NCBI RefSeq assembly: GCF_001761465.1
Contig: NZ_CP017479.1
Coordinates: 2,976,001 to 3,040,000 of the forward strand
Length of the DNA: 64,000 nucleotides
Direction of reading: 5' to 3'
From: Flavobacterium gilvum
GTDB taxonomy: Bacteria > Bacteroidota > Bacteroidia > Flavobacteriales > Flavobacteriaceae
Positions 37,901 through 45,896 of this stretch are shown here, piece after piece. Each line of letters opens with the position of its first letter. Positions within the stretch are counted from its first letter, which is position 1. The notes below the pieces were generated by a model that saw nothing but the letters and a program-made list of their open reading frames with translations, had not been told where the DNA came from and did no database searches. Made by a program: the position numbers and the translations under genes.

Positions 37901-38257
37901 CTTTTTGTCATTAACATACAAATCATAATTTCTGTCTCCACCGCTTGTTGCCGAAGAGTGACCTGCTACCCATCCGAAATAAACATATTCTCCTTTGCTA
38001 TCTTTTGGCACTGGCGCTGTTTCCCATTCGATAGTTTTATTTCCATCGGTATTTCTTGTCAAAAGAGCAACTGTCGCATAATCCTGAAACGCCGAATTAT
38101 AGGTAATATTTTCTCCGCTGATTTCTTTGGAGAAGCCATTAATCCAATTAATTTTTCCAAAAAAAGGAACTTCATTTTGCCCCAAAACCGATTGTGCTGT
38201 CAAAAAAATCAAAAGGACAATTGATAATTGGCTTGTGCTTCGTTTTTTTAAATTCAT
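34913..38257 (-). CDS. GH38 alpha-mannosidase, exported
   Basis: A 1114-residue exported protein (signal peptide ending near SVLGQ). Residues 28-285 form a beta-rich N-terminal extension. The GH38 catalytic domain then begins with the zinc motif HHAHTD (295-300), and the probable nucleophile is Asp415 in ISDIPGF. Glu- and His-rich stretches such as LFHEHTWGAH follow, and the C-terminal third is beta-sandwich. GH38 enzymes release mannose from N-glycans and are relatives of Golgi mannosidase II. It lies next to GH92 in the operon (32 bp), 55 bp from the YncE/phosphatase gene. Confidence 0.9.
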   Translation of the reverse strand: MNLKKRSTSQLSIVLLIFLTAQSVLGQNEVPFFGKINWINGFSKEISGENITYNSAFQDYATVALLTRNTDGNKTIEWETAPVPKDSKGEYVYFGWVAGHSSATSGGDRNYDLYVNDKKILTFTTLPKNQKPNWIFKADDGSALVFEQTKLDGANDSQGYAFLRIPSSKVKAGQTVRVKIIGQKQNSNDWFMTFKFPFVENVKVLPMPFLLKNGTQSIALTVLHFGKDENVKVKINDKENYSYNIKNGINYFDVPITAVAKEEKVKVQASIANKTYINDYFVVKPVVYRELHLIHHAHTDIGYSHIQPDVIKIHNKNIVDALEMIEKTKSYPAEAKFKWNVESLWAVENFLKVATPAQKEKFVAAVKNGDIFLSALYANLLTGMSEPEEMFHYTEYANKLRKEFGFKINGAMISDIPGFAWSTVTALSKGGVKYFSIGSNFMGLDHPYLGDRAGHFLKNWGDKPVWWTSPSGQEKVLFWAGAKGYSSWHGMKPGDIYERGAKKIADYLNELTANNYPYDMVQWRFNIVADNGPIEPNISDFVKNWNEKYASPKLVLNTTENLFEAFEKKYGDKIPTVKGDMTPYWEDGAISSAEEEGITRKNSLRLQQLTTLYTMLDSKKYDQHNFYEAWRNILLFHEHTWGAHNSTTEPDVPFVTEQWRIKRQYMLDGDAQINALEKNLFESLSNSQSKKIAVFNTCSWNRTGLVIVESAIEGKSVKDEKGNILPLQKLSNGKYAFIAKDVPAFGTATFEITNKTAPALTSKFVLGENSLSNGQIEFSWDKNNGSITNLKTVSDFNYAGDFKKQGLNSYWYVAGLNPEDAQSNGNVQVKFIEKGPVMTTVSITSDAPGANKLERIISLYSGSDEVLIHNVLDKKAIREKEGVHFGYPFNGQFTKTTLDAGYGSIEFLKDQLPGSNMDYLYGKRWMDVSDGTKGVQWMLLESPLVEPNSMIDERKVVAPGHKEWKQTSNPTSTWFSYVMNNYWHTNYKADQEGVANFKYALRPYSAVNDAYREKEAAEFTQPLIGIVIKEDVKLPSNLFELTNSKIVVTSLTPNEDGSILMRLFNPEKSEQQTKFIWKSLQPKSIIDVTSGAEKSNSSEIKMVGSGVSEFLLKK

Positions 38258-38312
38258 GATCTTTATTTTTATTCTAATTAATTATTAAAAAAATGGTATT
38301 AACTATTTGGTA

Positions 38313-40751
38313 TTAGTCATCATCATCCTTTCTCTCACTCAGTCTAACAAAAGCGGCACGTCTTGGTCCGGGAAATGCAACCGCATCTCCTTTTATTGCA
38401 TGCCAAAGCAGTTCTGTAAATTCTAAATCGGGAACAGCATCGACTTTGGAAAAATCAAAAGTTTCCGATTTTTGCTGCCATTTATTCATGGCAACATTTA
38501 CTTCTTTTAAATCTATATTGGAAGGCACCGATTTGAATGGTGAAAAATCCGGAACGTGCGTAAAGCTATTCCACAACGGAGTCGAACCTGCATCGTGCTG
38601 TGACAAAGGAGCTAATCCTAGAATCAACTCAATCGTACGCAAAAATGAAGTCGAAGAATACATGGTATGATCTACAAAATTTCGTTTTACATACGGCCCA
38701 GCCAAAAAAGCAGTGCTTCTATGAGCATCTACGTGGTCGGTTCCGCTTTGGGCATCATCTTCAACAATCAAAACCAGACATTCGTTCCAAATAGGACTTT
38801 TGCTCAAATATTCAACAAGAAGACCGGTTGCCAAATCATTGTCGGCAACATGCGCATTTGGAGTCGGACGCCCTTTTCGTAAACCTTCGGTATGATCATT
38901 TGGAAAACGAACAGTATTAAATTGTGGAACTTTTTTAATAGCTACCAACGAATCAAAATCTTTTTTCCATTGCTCGAATCGGTTTACATCTTTTTCGGCC
39001 AATTCATCCCAAGAATTAAAAGTTTTGCAATAGTTATTCTGCAAAACTGAAATAGTAGGTTTTTTGGCAATTATAAATTCTCCATAACTTCTATACGAAA
39101 TGTTTGCTCGTTTGCAAGCATCCCAGATATATCCTGCTTTGTTGTTTGCAATCGCTCTTCGTCCTTCACCTGGATAATCCCAAGCTCGGCCGTAACAGGT
39201 AGGCCACATTTTTTCCAGATAATCGGTAGCATAAGCGCCAAGTGTCCACGCATGACCATCGGCACTAACTTCGGCATCAACATAAAAATTATCCAAAAGC
39301 ACAAAATCTTTTGCCAATTTATGCTGATTTGGAGTTACTTTTTCTCCAAACATTACCAGGGAAGGATCGCCGTTTCCTTCTTTTACATCACCCATAACTT
39401 GGTCATAAGTGCGGTTTTCTTTGATGACATAAAACACATATTTAATAGGACTTACATCGCCAACTTTCATTGGGACAGGGTTTCCTACATCATTATGTGC
39501 TTTTAATTCTTTTTCTTTAGAATAAGGAGAATTTTGGTAGACCATTTTTGTATAAGCTGCCAATAAATCTTTTGAAGGCTGGTCGATAATGCTTAATGCA
39601 CCTTTAAATAATTCTCCAATTGAATGTACTGATTTTGGTTTTGATGCGTCTTCTTGTCTATATTTTAAGTCATATCCTTGTGTATAAGGCGTTGGTGCCT
39701 GAAAGTTTGTCAACGGAACAAACCCTTTTGCATTGGTTACAAATATCTTTTTGTTTACAATCTTCACATTAGTTGGATACCACCCCGTGGGAACAAACCC
39801 TAGTGATTTACTTTTCCCGGGTTGGCTAACATCAAAAACGGCGAGACAATTATTGTCGGCATTAGCGATGTAAAGTTGTTTCTCGTTACCACTAAAAGCA
39901 AGCGAATTTGTGGTTGAACCGGCTGGTGCATCGGGATACAAAGCTGCATTAAGAGTCTCAACAACCTTGCGTGTTTTTCTTTCGATGACAGAAACGGAAT
40001 TATCATTGGAATTGGCTACAAAAATAAAATCACCTTTTTTTGTAAGCAGTATTTCATTTGGATGACTACCTACTCCTATCGAAGCTGCAAATTCTTCTTT
40101 GGCGGTATCATAAATCAATAATTTTTCGCATCCCCAACAACTCACATACAATTCTTTCAAATCAGGAGACAAAACGCAGGTAAAACCTTCTCCTCCCAAA
40201 GGAAGTTGCTTTTTTATTTTTTTGGTTTTGAGATCAACCACATAAAGTGAGTTATTATCCTTGGTCACCACATAAAGTAACTGATTCTTCTCGTCGATAT
40301 CAAAGCCAGCAGGCGAAATTCTATTCGGCCATTTTTTGCCTAAAGTAATCGTATCGTTAAGTTTGAGTTTGTTCCCAATTAAATCGTAGCGCAAAATAAC
40401 ATTGTCGTTTCCTCCCGAAGCATAAAGTTTTTTATCATTTGAACTAAATTTCAGTCCATACCAACTGGACGGAATAATGATGCTGTCGATTTGTCGTTCC
40501 GATTTTGTGTCTATAAGTTGAATATAATGTTTTCCTAATCCGTTGTTGGTTACGGCAATTCTCTTTTTGGATGTACTAACAGCAATATTCAAAGGTAAAT
40601 CACCTAATGGCAATGATCTTCCCACATTTGTAATTGACCATCCATTAGGCAATAACACCGTCTTTGTCTCTTTTTGTGAATGGCTTTGCGCCAATAAACC
40701 AAAAGAGCAAAACAGAGAGATAAAAGCCAATATACTAAATCGATTTACCAT
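38313..40751 (-). CDS. YncE-like propeller fused to alkaline-phosphatase-like domain
   Basis: An 812-residue exported protein (signal peptide ending near LLAQS). Residues about 35-355 are a YVTN/YncE-type beta-propeller, with blades such as NQLLYVVTKDNNSLYVVDL and KGDFIFVANSNDNSVSVIE. Residues about 425-760 form an alkaline-phosphatase-like phosphoesterase domain: VIKENRTYDQVMGD at the start, DAEVSADGHAW, and the late VEDDAQSGTDHVDAHR metal site. The fusion is known in Bacteroidota but its substrate is not. A phosphatase within an N-glycan operon suggests phosphorylated mannose glycans as a target; that is inference. The gap upstream (127 bp) holds a GC-rich hairpin. Confidence 0.82.
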   Translation of the reverse strand: MVNRFSILAFISLFCSFGLLAQSHSQKETKTVLLPNGWSITNVGRSLPLGDLPLNIAVSTSKKRIAVTNNGLGKHYIQLIDTKSERQIDSIIIPSSWYGLKFSSNDKKLYASGGNDNVILRYDLIGNKLKLNDTITLGKKWPNRISPAGFDIDEKNQLLYVVTKDNNSLYVVDLKTKKIKKQLPLGGEGFTCVLSPDLKELYVSCWGCEKLLIYDTAKEEFAASIGVGSHPNEILLTKKGDFIFVANSNDNSVSVIERKTRKVVETLNAALYPDAPAGSTTNSLAFSGNEKQLYIANADNNCLAVFDVSQPGKSKSLGFVPTGWYPTNVKIVNKKIFVTNAKGFVPLTNFQAPTPYTQGYDLKYRQEDASKPKSVHSIGELFKGALSIIDQPSKDLLAAYTKMVYQNSPYSKEKELKAHNDVGNPVPMKVGDVSPIKYVFYVIKENRTYDQVMGDVKEGNGDPSLVMFGEKVTPNQHKLAKDFVLLDNFYVDAEVSADGHAWTLGAYATDYLEKMWPTCYGRAWDYPGEGRRAIANNKAGYIWDACKRANISYRSYGEFIIAKKPTISVLQNNYCKTFNSWDELAEKDVNRFEQWKKDFDSLVAIKKVPQFNTVRFPNDHTEGLRKGRPTPNAHVADNDLATGLLVEYLSKSPIWNECLVLIVEDDAQSGTDHVDAHRSTAFLAGPYVKRNFVDHTMYSSTSFLRTIELILGLAPLSQHDAGSTPLWNSFTHVPDFSPFKSVPSNIDLKEVNVAMNKWQQKSETFDFSKVDAVPDLEFTELLWHAIKGDAVAFPGPRRAAFVRLSERKDDDD

Positions 40752-40824
40752 TATTTAATTTTTTGAACTAAAACATTTTTCATATCAAATAGATATATAA
40801 ACTAGCATTCTTATTCATCCTCAC

Positions 40825-40843
40825 CCCTCTCCAATGGAGAGGG
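40825..40843. repeat. CCCTCTCC-GGAGAGGG palindromic element
   Basis: CCCTCTCC (40825-40832) and GGAGAGGG (40836-40843) form an 8-bp GC-rich stem with a 3-base loop, within TCACCCCTCTCC. Similar elements are common between genes in this phylum. There is no T-run after it on the minus strand, so it could be a pause or mRNA-stability element dividing the operon. Confidence 0.6.
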
Positions 40844-40878
40844 AGTAAAGATTGAATTATTTTATTTATTTGTAGGCA

Positions 40879-41694
40879 TTATTTACAATACCTTTCTTTC
40901 AGTAAATGTAACATATATATGTTGATGTCCCATTGACTGGCAATCGGCATATTTGTAAAGGGCAGATGAATCATATATGGAGCTGGTCCAAATTCTGTAG
41001 TGATCGTCAATACCTCTTTATTATTATCCTGATAATCTTTAACAATCGTATCCCACCATTTCAAGTGCGCTTCCAATTCGTTTTTGAATTCTGGCAGTCG
41101 CGGATCAATTACCTGTGCGCTTTGCGAATGTCCAACCCTTGAGTGCAGATGTCCGACTTTTTTGCAAGCCAAAGCAAGCGCATCCTCTTGATCCTCTAGC
41201 AAACTTTCGGATACATTGCACCAATGTGAAAAATCGGCCGTAATTTTTAAATCGGGTAACTTTTTCAAAAAGTCATAACCGATATGTGCTGCAAACAACG
41301 CTTTATTGCGATGCGTTTCATGACAAATGGGAATACCTGTTTCTTGGGAAATTCCATTTGCAACAGCAAACAATTCGGCATTCTGTTCAAAACTGAAATA
41401 ATCCTTCCCAGTTTGCGCGTTAATTTTTACCGGCTTTGCTGAGGCGAGGATATTCAACTCCTTAATGTAATTGGCTTTATGCGTTTCAAAATCTTTTTCA
41501 AAAGATTGATAGTATTGACCAATCAACTTTAATCCATTATTTTGCAGCGCATCCAAAATCACTTTTTGTTCCTCTTTTGATTCTGGAACCGGAGCTTCAA
41601 CACCGTCATAACCCGCCTCCTGCACTTTTTGGCAAAAATTATTCCAATCTACATTTTCTGATCCCCATCTCGGATAATAAAATTGAATTTTCAT
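40879..41694 (-). CDS. Sugar phosphate isomerase/epimerase-like TIM barrel
   Basis: A 271-residue xylose-isomerase-like TIM barrel (AP-endonuclease 2 superfamily). Candidate metal ligands are in VPESKEE, CHETHRN, DFSHWCN, HLHSRVGH and TTEFGP. There is no signal peptide, so it is cytoplasmic. The substrate cannot be inferred from sequence alone. It starts 9 bp after the sugar porter stop, which ties it tightly to sugar uptake, and it probably converts an imported sugar or sugar acid. It could isomerise or epimerise a minor product such as fucose, xylose or mannose derivatives. Confidence 0.75.
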   Translation of the reverse strand: MKIQFYYPRWGSENVDWNNFCQKVQEAGYDGVEAPVPESKEEQKVILDALQNNGLKLIGQYYQSFEKDFETHKANYIKELNILASAKPVKINAQTGKDYFSFEQNAELFAVANGISQETGIPICHETHRNKALFAAHIGYDFLKKLPDLKITADFSHWCNVSESLLEDQEDALALACKKVGHLHSRVGHSQSAQVIDPRLPEFKNELEAHLKWWDTIVKDYQDNNKEVLTITTEFGPAPYMIHLPFTNMPIASQWDINIYMLHLLKERYCK

Positions 41695-41703
41695 AATTTT
41701 TGA

Positions 41704-43140
41704 TTATTCAATTTCTTCTGAAACTTCCATTTTAACTGCCAATTCTTTTCCTGAATTCGAATCAGTATTCCATTCTTTTTCAATTTCTTCCAAACTTTTT
41801 CCTTTGGTTTCAAATAAATTCTTTTTGGCATATAAAAAAGAAAGAATACAAAAGAAAGCGAAAATGAAGAATGTGGCTGCAATCCCCAATCCATCTCGCA
41901 TTAAGGGAAACAACATACCCACAATCCAATCTGAAATCCACATGGTCATGATACACATTGACAACGCTGTTCCTCTAATATGCGTAGGAAATATTTCTGT
42001 TGAAATCACAAATTTTAATGGTCCTAAAGAAAAAGCGAAGAACAAAAGGAACAAAATGATACTAAATAGCATGAAATAACCTGTTATACCTACTACAAAA
42101 CAATAACCTGTTAAGGCTAATGCAAATGCTGCACATATTGACCCATAAATATACAATGGTCTGCGACCCCAAGTATCTACTTTTGAAATGGCAATAAAGG
42201 TAAAGAGAACATTTGCTCCCCCTAATATTACCTGATAAAATAAGGCGTCGCTTGTAACAATTCCAGCTTGTTTTAAAATGGTAGGTCCGTAATAAATCAC
42301 TCCGTTAATTCCGCTGAATTGAGACAATGCAGTAAGTACCACTGCCAAAGTCAATAATTTACGCAAAGGCAAACGCAAAAGTTCTCCAATACCACCCGAT
42401 TTTTGGCCTGACATTTCTTTAATAGAATTCAGTTCCAAACGAGCAGTTTCTGCTCCACTTACTTTTGTAAGAATATCTAAGGCTTCCTCATTTCTGCCAT
42501 ATTGTACTAACCAGCGTGGGCTTTCAGGAACTATTAACAATAACAAACAAAATGCCATTGCCGGAATAACCCCCACAATAAACATTCCTCTCCAAACATT
42601 TTCAACAAACAACCAATGTACTAAACCTTGACCTTCTCCTGCATTTGCGCTAGCATATCTCTGTAAAAATAAATTACTGATATAAGCCACCAAAATTCCT
42701 ACGGTAATGGCAAGTTGATAAAAAACGACCAATTGGCCTCTTCTATTTGAAGGCGCAATCTCAGAAATATAAAGTGGCGAAACATTTGAAGCCACACCTA
42801 TAGCTATACCTGCGAGCACACGGTAAAAAATCAACATCGAATAAACCTCTGAAAATGAGAATCCAACAGCACTGATTAAAAACAATATTGCTGAAATAAA
42901 TAATACTTTTCTTCGACCTATTTTGTCACTAAGGTAGCCAGAAAAACCAACACCAACAATACAACCCAATAAAGCGCAGGATACAAATAATCCTTCCTGA
43001 GCAGATGATAAAGCATATTGTAATTTCAATGGTTCGATAATCCCGCTCACTACGGCCATATCAAAACCGAATAAAAAGCCTCCCAAAGCTGCGATAAGCG
43101 TTATGAGAGAAATAAAATAATTGTTTTCTTTTGTTTTCAT
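41704..43140 (-). CDS. MFS sugar porter (XylE/GLUT-like)
   Basis: A 478-residue inner-membrane protein with about 12 hydrophobic spans and the sugar-porter signatures: GFDMAVVSG in span 1, DKIGRRK in loop 2-3, VPESPRWL before the central loop, QFSGINGVIYYGP in span 7, and DTWGRRPLY in loop 8-9. It should import a hexose or pentose with protons. Its position between the ROK-mannose-phosphate-isomerase gene and the TIM-barrel gene suggests mannose as the main cargo, but the sequence alone does not fix it. Confidence 0.9.
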   Translation of the reverse strand: MKTKENNYFISLITLIAALGGFLFGFDMAVVSGIIEPLKLQYALSSAQEGLFVSCALLGCIVGVGFSGYLSDKIGRRKVLFISAILFLISAVGFSFSEVYSMLIFYRVLAGIAIGVASNVSPLYISEIAPSNRRGQLVVFYQLAITVGILVAYISNLFLQRYASANAGEGQGLVHWLFVENVWRGMFIVGVIPAMAFCLLLLIVPESPRWLVQYGRNEEALDILTKVSGAETARLELNSIKEMSGQKSGGIGELLRLPLRKLLTLAVVLTALSQFSGINGVIYYGPTILKQAGIVTSDALFYQVILGGANVLFTFIAISKVDTWGRRPLYIYGSICAAFALALTGYCFVVGITGYFMLFSIILFLLFFAFSLGPLKFVISTEIFPTHIRGTALSMCIMTMWISDWIVGMLFPLMRDGLGIAATFFIFAFFCILSFLYAKKNLFETKGKSLEEIEKEWNTDSNSGKELAVKMEVSEEIE

Positions 43141-43196
43141 AAAATAATTTTTTGGTTAAATGTGGTAGTTATTTAATAGATTAATTAGGTTTAAGT

Positions 43197-45863
43197 TTAA
43201 CACCAGCTGTCTTTGACATACGAAACCACAACAAAGGCTTTTTTGTCTCCTTTATGATTGATTTTGTATTTTGGAACGTTTGCCGGAATCACAAAAGTTT
43301 CAGCATATTTGAATGTTTGCGAGTTTTCCCCTGCAGTTACATCGGCTATTTCACCTTCAACAAGCATACAAATATGGCATTGTCCAAGAGTTTCGATTTC
43401 GATTTCTCCTGTAAATTCATAACGATCAACGGCATAAAAATGTTCTGCATGAGTTGATAAACTCATTTTTCTTCCGTTTGAAAATTCTTGAGCTACTGTT
43501 TGTTTAGAAATAAATTCATCTTGAACTCTATCTCCTTTTCTATCAAAATAAACATTGTTCAATCCATGCTCAACATTTATAGGACGTGGTTTTCCATCCA
43601 ATCCCGGACGAACCCAGTCGTACATTTTGAAAGTAAAAATATATGGTGTACTACTGATTTCCAAAACCATATTATTGATTCCCGAAGCGTGAATGGTCCC
43701 ATTTGGAATCAAAAACAAATCGTGTTTTTTGGCTCCAATTTTTTGTACGTAATTTTCAATTTCAATCGGCTCGCCAGTCGCTTGTGATTCTCTTAAAACA
43801 TTTTCAAATTCTTTTGGATTGATATCCTCTTGAAAACCTAAATACACATTAGCATCATCTGCACAATCCAAAATATAATAGGTTTCGTCCTGTGTAAATG
43901 GTTCACCAAAATTCTCTTTGATATATTCTGGACGAGGATGACATTGCACCGAAAGATTTCCTCCATCAAAAGTGTCAAGATAGTCAAAACGAATTGGGAA
44001 ATCATTCCCGAAACGTGCAGCCGCTTTTCCTAATACTTTTTTGTTATCACGGAACATCAAAAAGTCAAAAGACACCTCCAATAAATTATTATTTCCTTCA
44101 AAAATAATTCCGTTTTCTGGAGTTATTAATTCAAAAGACCAAGCATAATTCACTTCTTCTTGATTCAAATCTTCGAAATGCTCTTTCATCCAATTTCCTC
44201 CCCAAACACCGGCCTCAAACCAAGGACGAGCACGTAACGGACTTTCCAACATTAAATCCAATGCTTTTCTAAAATCACTTCCCTGCATCCAGGTAATCTC
44301 ATCAATACGCTGCTCATCTACAATCAAATCAATTTTTGACAGCAAATTCTCTTTGTGTGCATTCAAAACCAACCAATCGATAAAGAAAAGTCGTTTATAA
44401 ATTTGTGAATACGCCAAAGTTTCTTTAGACCCAATATTTTTGACAGCACAGGCTCTCATTCGGTATTGAATCTCGTTTTTTGGAACATCGACATAAATCA
44501 ATTGACCTTCCCAATTGGCCAAAGAAGCTCCAGTACCGTAAACAATGCAGACATCGGCGGCTGTATCTGGCTGAAGCATATTCAATTTTTGACTATCAAA
44601 GAAATCCGAAAGTTCACCCGAATATCTTTTTCCAAAAACCAAATCATCACCGTTCATATTCGGTTTGATCATTTCGTCAATTTCACTAGACGGTTTCAAA
44701 CAAGAATCAATATCGTACCAAAGCACATTAATATTTTTTTGGCTTAAAGCCAAATTCAAATGATTTCTGAAGTTTTCCCAAATCACACCACCAAAACCGT
44801 CGATGACAACAGTTTTTTGTTTAGCAATTTCATTTGCCAGAGAATCAAATCCCACAAAAACATCAGAATTGGTGTGGAAAGATGGGAATATATTATAATC
44901 AGAATTGTTTTTTACAACCGCATTTACCGGCAATAAAGCTTGACTCGTTTTTCTTTTGGACAGAATTGTGTTTTCCATTTGTAATTTATTTTTCTTATCT
45001 GCAATAATTGTCGCTCCTATCAGAATACTTTGCTCAGCATCCTCACAAAAAACGATGTTAACTTTTATTTTTAATGTATTTAATTTTTGTTCCAAAGCTG
45101 GCAAGAACAAATCTTTGGCTTTTGAGATATTGCCACCTATGACAAGTTCTTCGCAACCGAACTTTTCAAACCAAGGGAAAAGAAAATCTCCCATATTGGC
45201 TCCAAAATTTCTGAAAACAGCATTGGAAACATCAGTATTTAAATCTGCAATGGCTTTTACAGATTCTATGCTTTCTCCAGAAAGGCGTTTATATTCACCC
45301 AATAGCCATCGGGTAGAAAACCAATCATCGGCAATTGATCCCAAGAAAGGTTGATCATAAAACATTCCGTTTTTAGGCGCATCAGGATGGTTGTCTACCA
45401 AATCCCCATCAGCCATTAAAGCTGAACCAAAACCTGTACCAAGAGTTAGAAAAACAGTTCTTTTACTTTTCAGTTGATGACGAAAATAAGCCCCTTCGGC
45501 AAAGCAATGCGCATCATTTGCAAATACAAATGGAACCGCATTCAAACCTGTGAAATTTTTCAGTGCCTGTTGAATATGAACACCAAAAGTCGGTTCAAAT
45601 TTTCCTCCCACACCAATAATTTCACTCACACCTTTATCATAATTAAAAGGTCCCGGAAAAGCTATTCCAACAGCGTCAACAGTATCTTTTTCGTCTAAAA
45701 CTTCTTTTATGCAGTTGCCAATCGAAGAAATAATTGCAACTGGATTAGCATTCGCATTAATTTCTTTTCTCAATACGGCTTGAGGTTTTCCATTAAGGTT
45801 ATTATGGTCGATAACGCTAACAGTTACATGACTCCCACCTACATCAATACCTATTTTTTTCAT
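43197..45863 (-). CDS. ROK sugar kinase fused to class I mannose-6-phosphate isomerase
   Basis: An 888-residue cytoplasmic fusion. Residues 1-290 are a ROK kinase: GIDVGGSHVTVSV near the start, AFPGPFN, ANDAHCFAEG and TLGTGFGSAL; the usual ROK zinc motif is absent. Residues about 346-500 form a domain resembling P-loop uridine-kinase folds, but its loop reads DGFGGVIWENF, without GKS/T. Residues about 560-888 are a class I phosphomannose isomerase, with zinc ligands His642 (QCHP), Glu660 (DETYYI) and His725 (PNGTIHA). The two activities would be mannose to mannose 6-phosphate and then to fructose 6-phosphate. The junction (residues 290-296, KKNKLQM) reads like an intergenic leader. It lies 33 bp after PNGase and 56 bp before the sugar porter. 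Confidence 0.88.
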   Translation of the reverse strand: MKKIGIDVGGSHVTVSVIDHNNLNGKPQAVLRKEINANANPVAIISSIGNCIKEVLDEKDTVDAVGIAFPGPFNYDKGVSEIIGVGGKFEPTFGVHIQQALKNFTGLNAVPFVFANDAHCFAEGAYFRHQLKSKRTVFLTLGTGFGSALMADGDLVDNHPDAPKNGMFYDQPFLGSIADDWFSTRWLLGEYKRLSGESIESVKAIADLNTDVSNAVFRNFGANMGDFLFPWFEKFGCEELVIGGNISKAKDLFLPALEQKLNTLKIKVNIVFCEDAEQSILIGATIIADKKNKLQMENTILSKRKTSQALLPVNAVVKNNSDYNIFPSFHTNSDVFVGFDSLANEIAKQKTVVIDGFGGVIWENFRNHLNLALSQKNINVLWYDIDSCLKPSSEIDEMIKPNMNGDDLVFGKRYSGELSDFFDSQKLNMLQPDTAADVCIVYGTGASLANWEGQLIYVDVPKNEIQYRMRACAVKNIGSKETLAYSQIYKRLFFIDWLVLNAHKENLLSKIDLIVDEQRIDEITWMQGSDFRKALDLMLESPLRARPWFEAGVWGGNWMKEHFEDLNQEEVNYAWSFELITPENGIIFEGNNNLLEVSFDFLMFRDNKKVLGKAAARFGNDFPIRFDYLDTFDGGNLSVQCHPRPEYIKENFGEPFTQDETYYILDCADDANVYLGFQEDINPKEFENVLRESQATGEPIEIENYVQKIGAKKHDLFLIPNGTIHASGINNMVLEISSTPYIFTFKMYDWVRPGLDGKPRPINVEHGLNNVYFDRKGDRVQDEFISKQTVAQEFSNGRKMSLSTHAEHFYAVDRYEFTGEIEIETLGQCHICMLVEGEIADVTAGENSQTFKYAETFVIPANVPKYKINHKGDKKAFVVVSYVKDSWC

Positions 45864-45896
45864 ATTTTAAGTTGTGCTTTATTTTCTACAAATAAA

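Noticed and set aside
40825..40843. Intrinsic terminator inside the long operon
   Set aside because: The stem is strong, but no T-run follows on the minus strand, so I list it as a palindromic element only.
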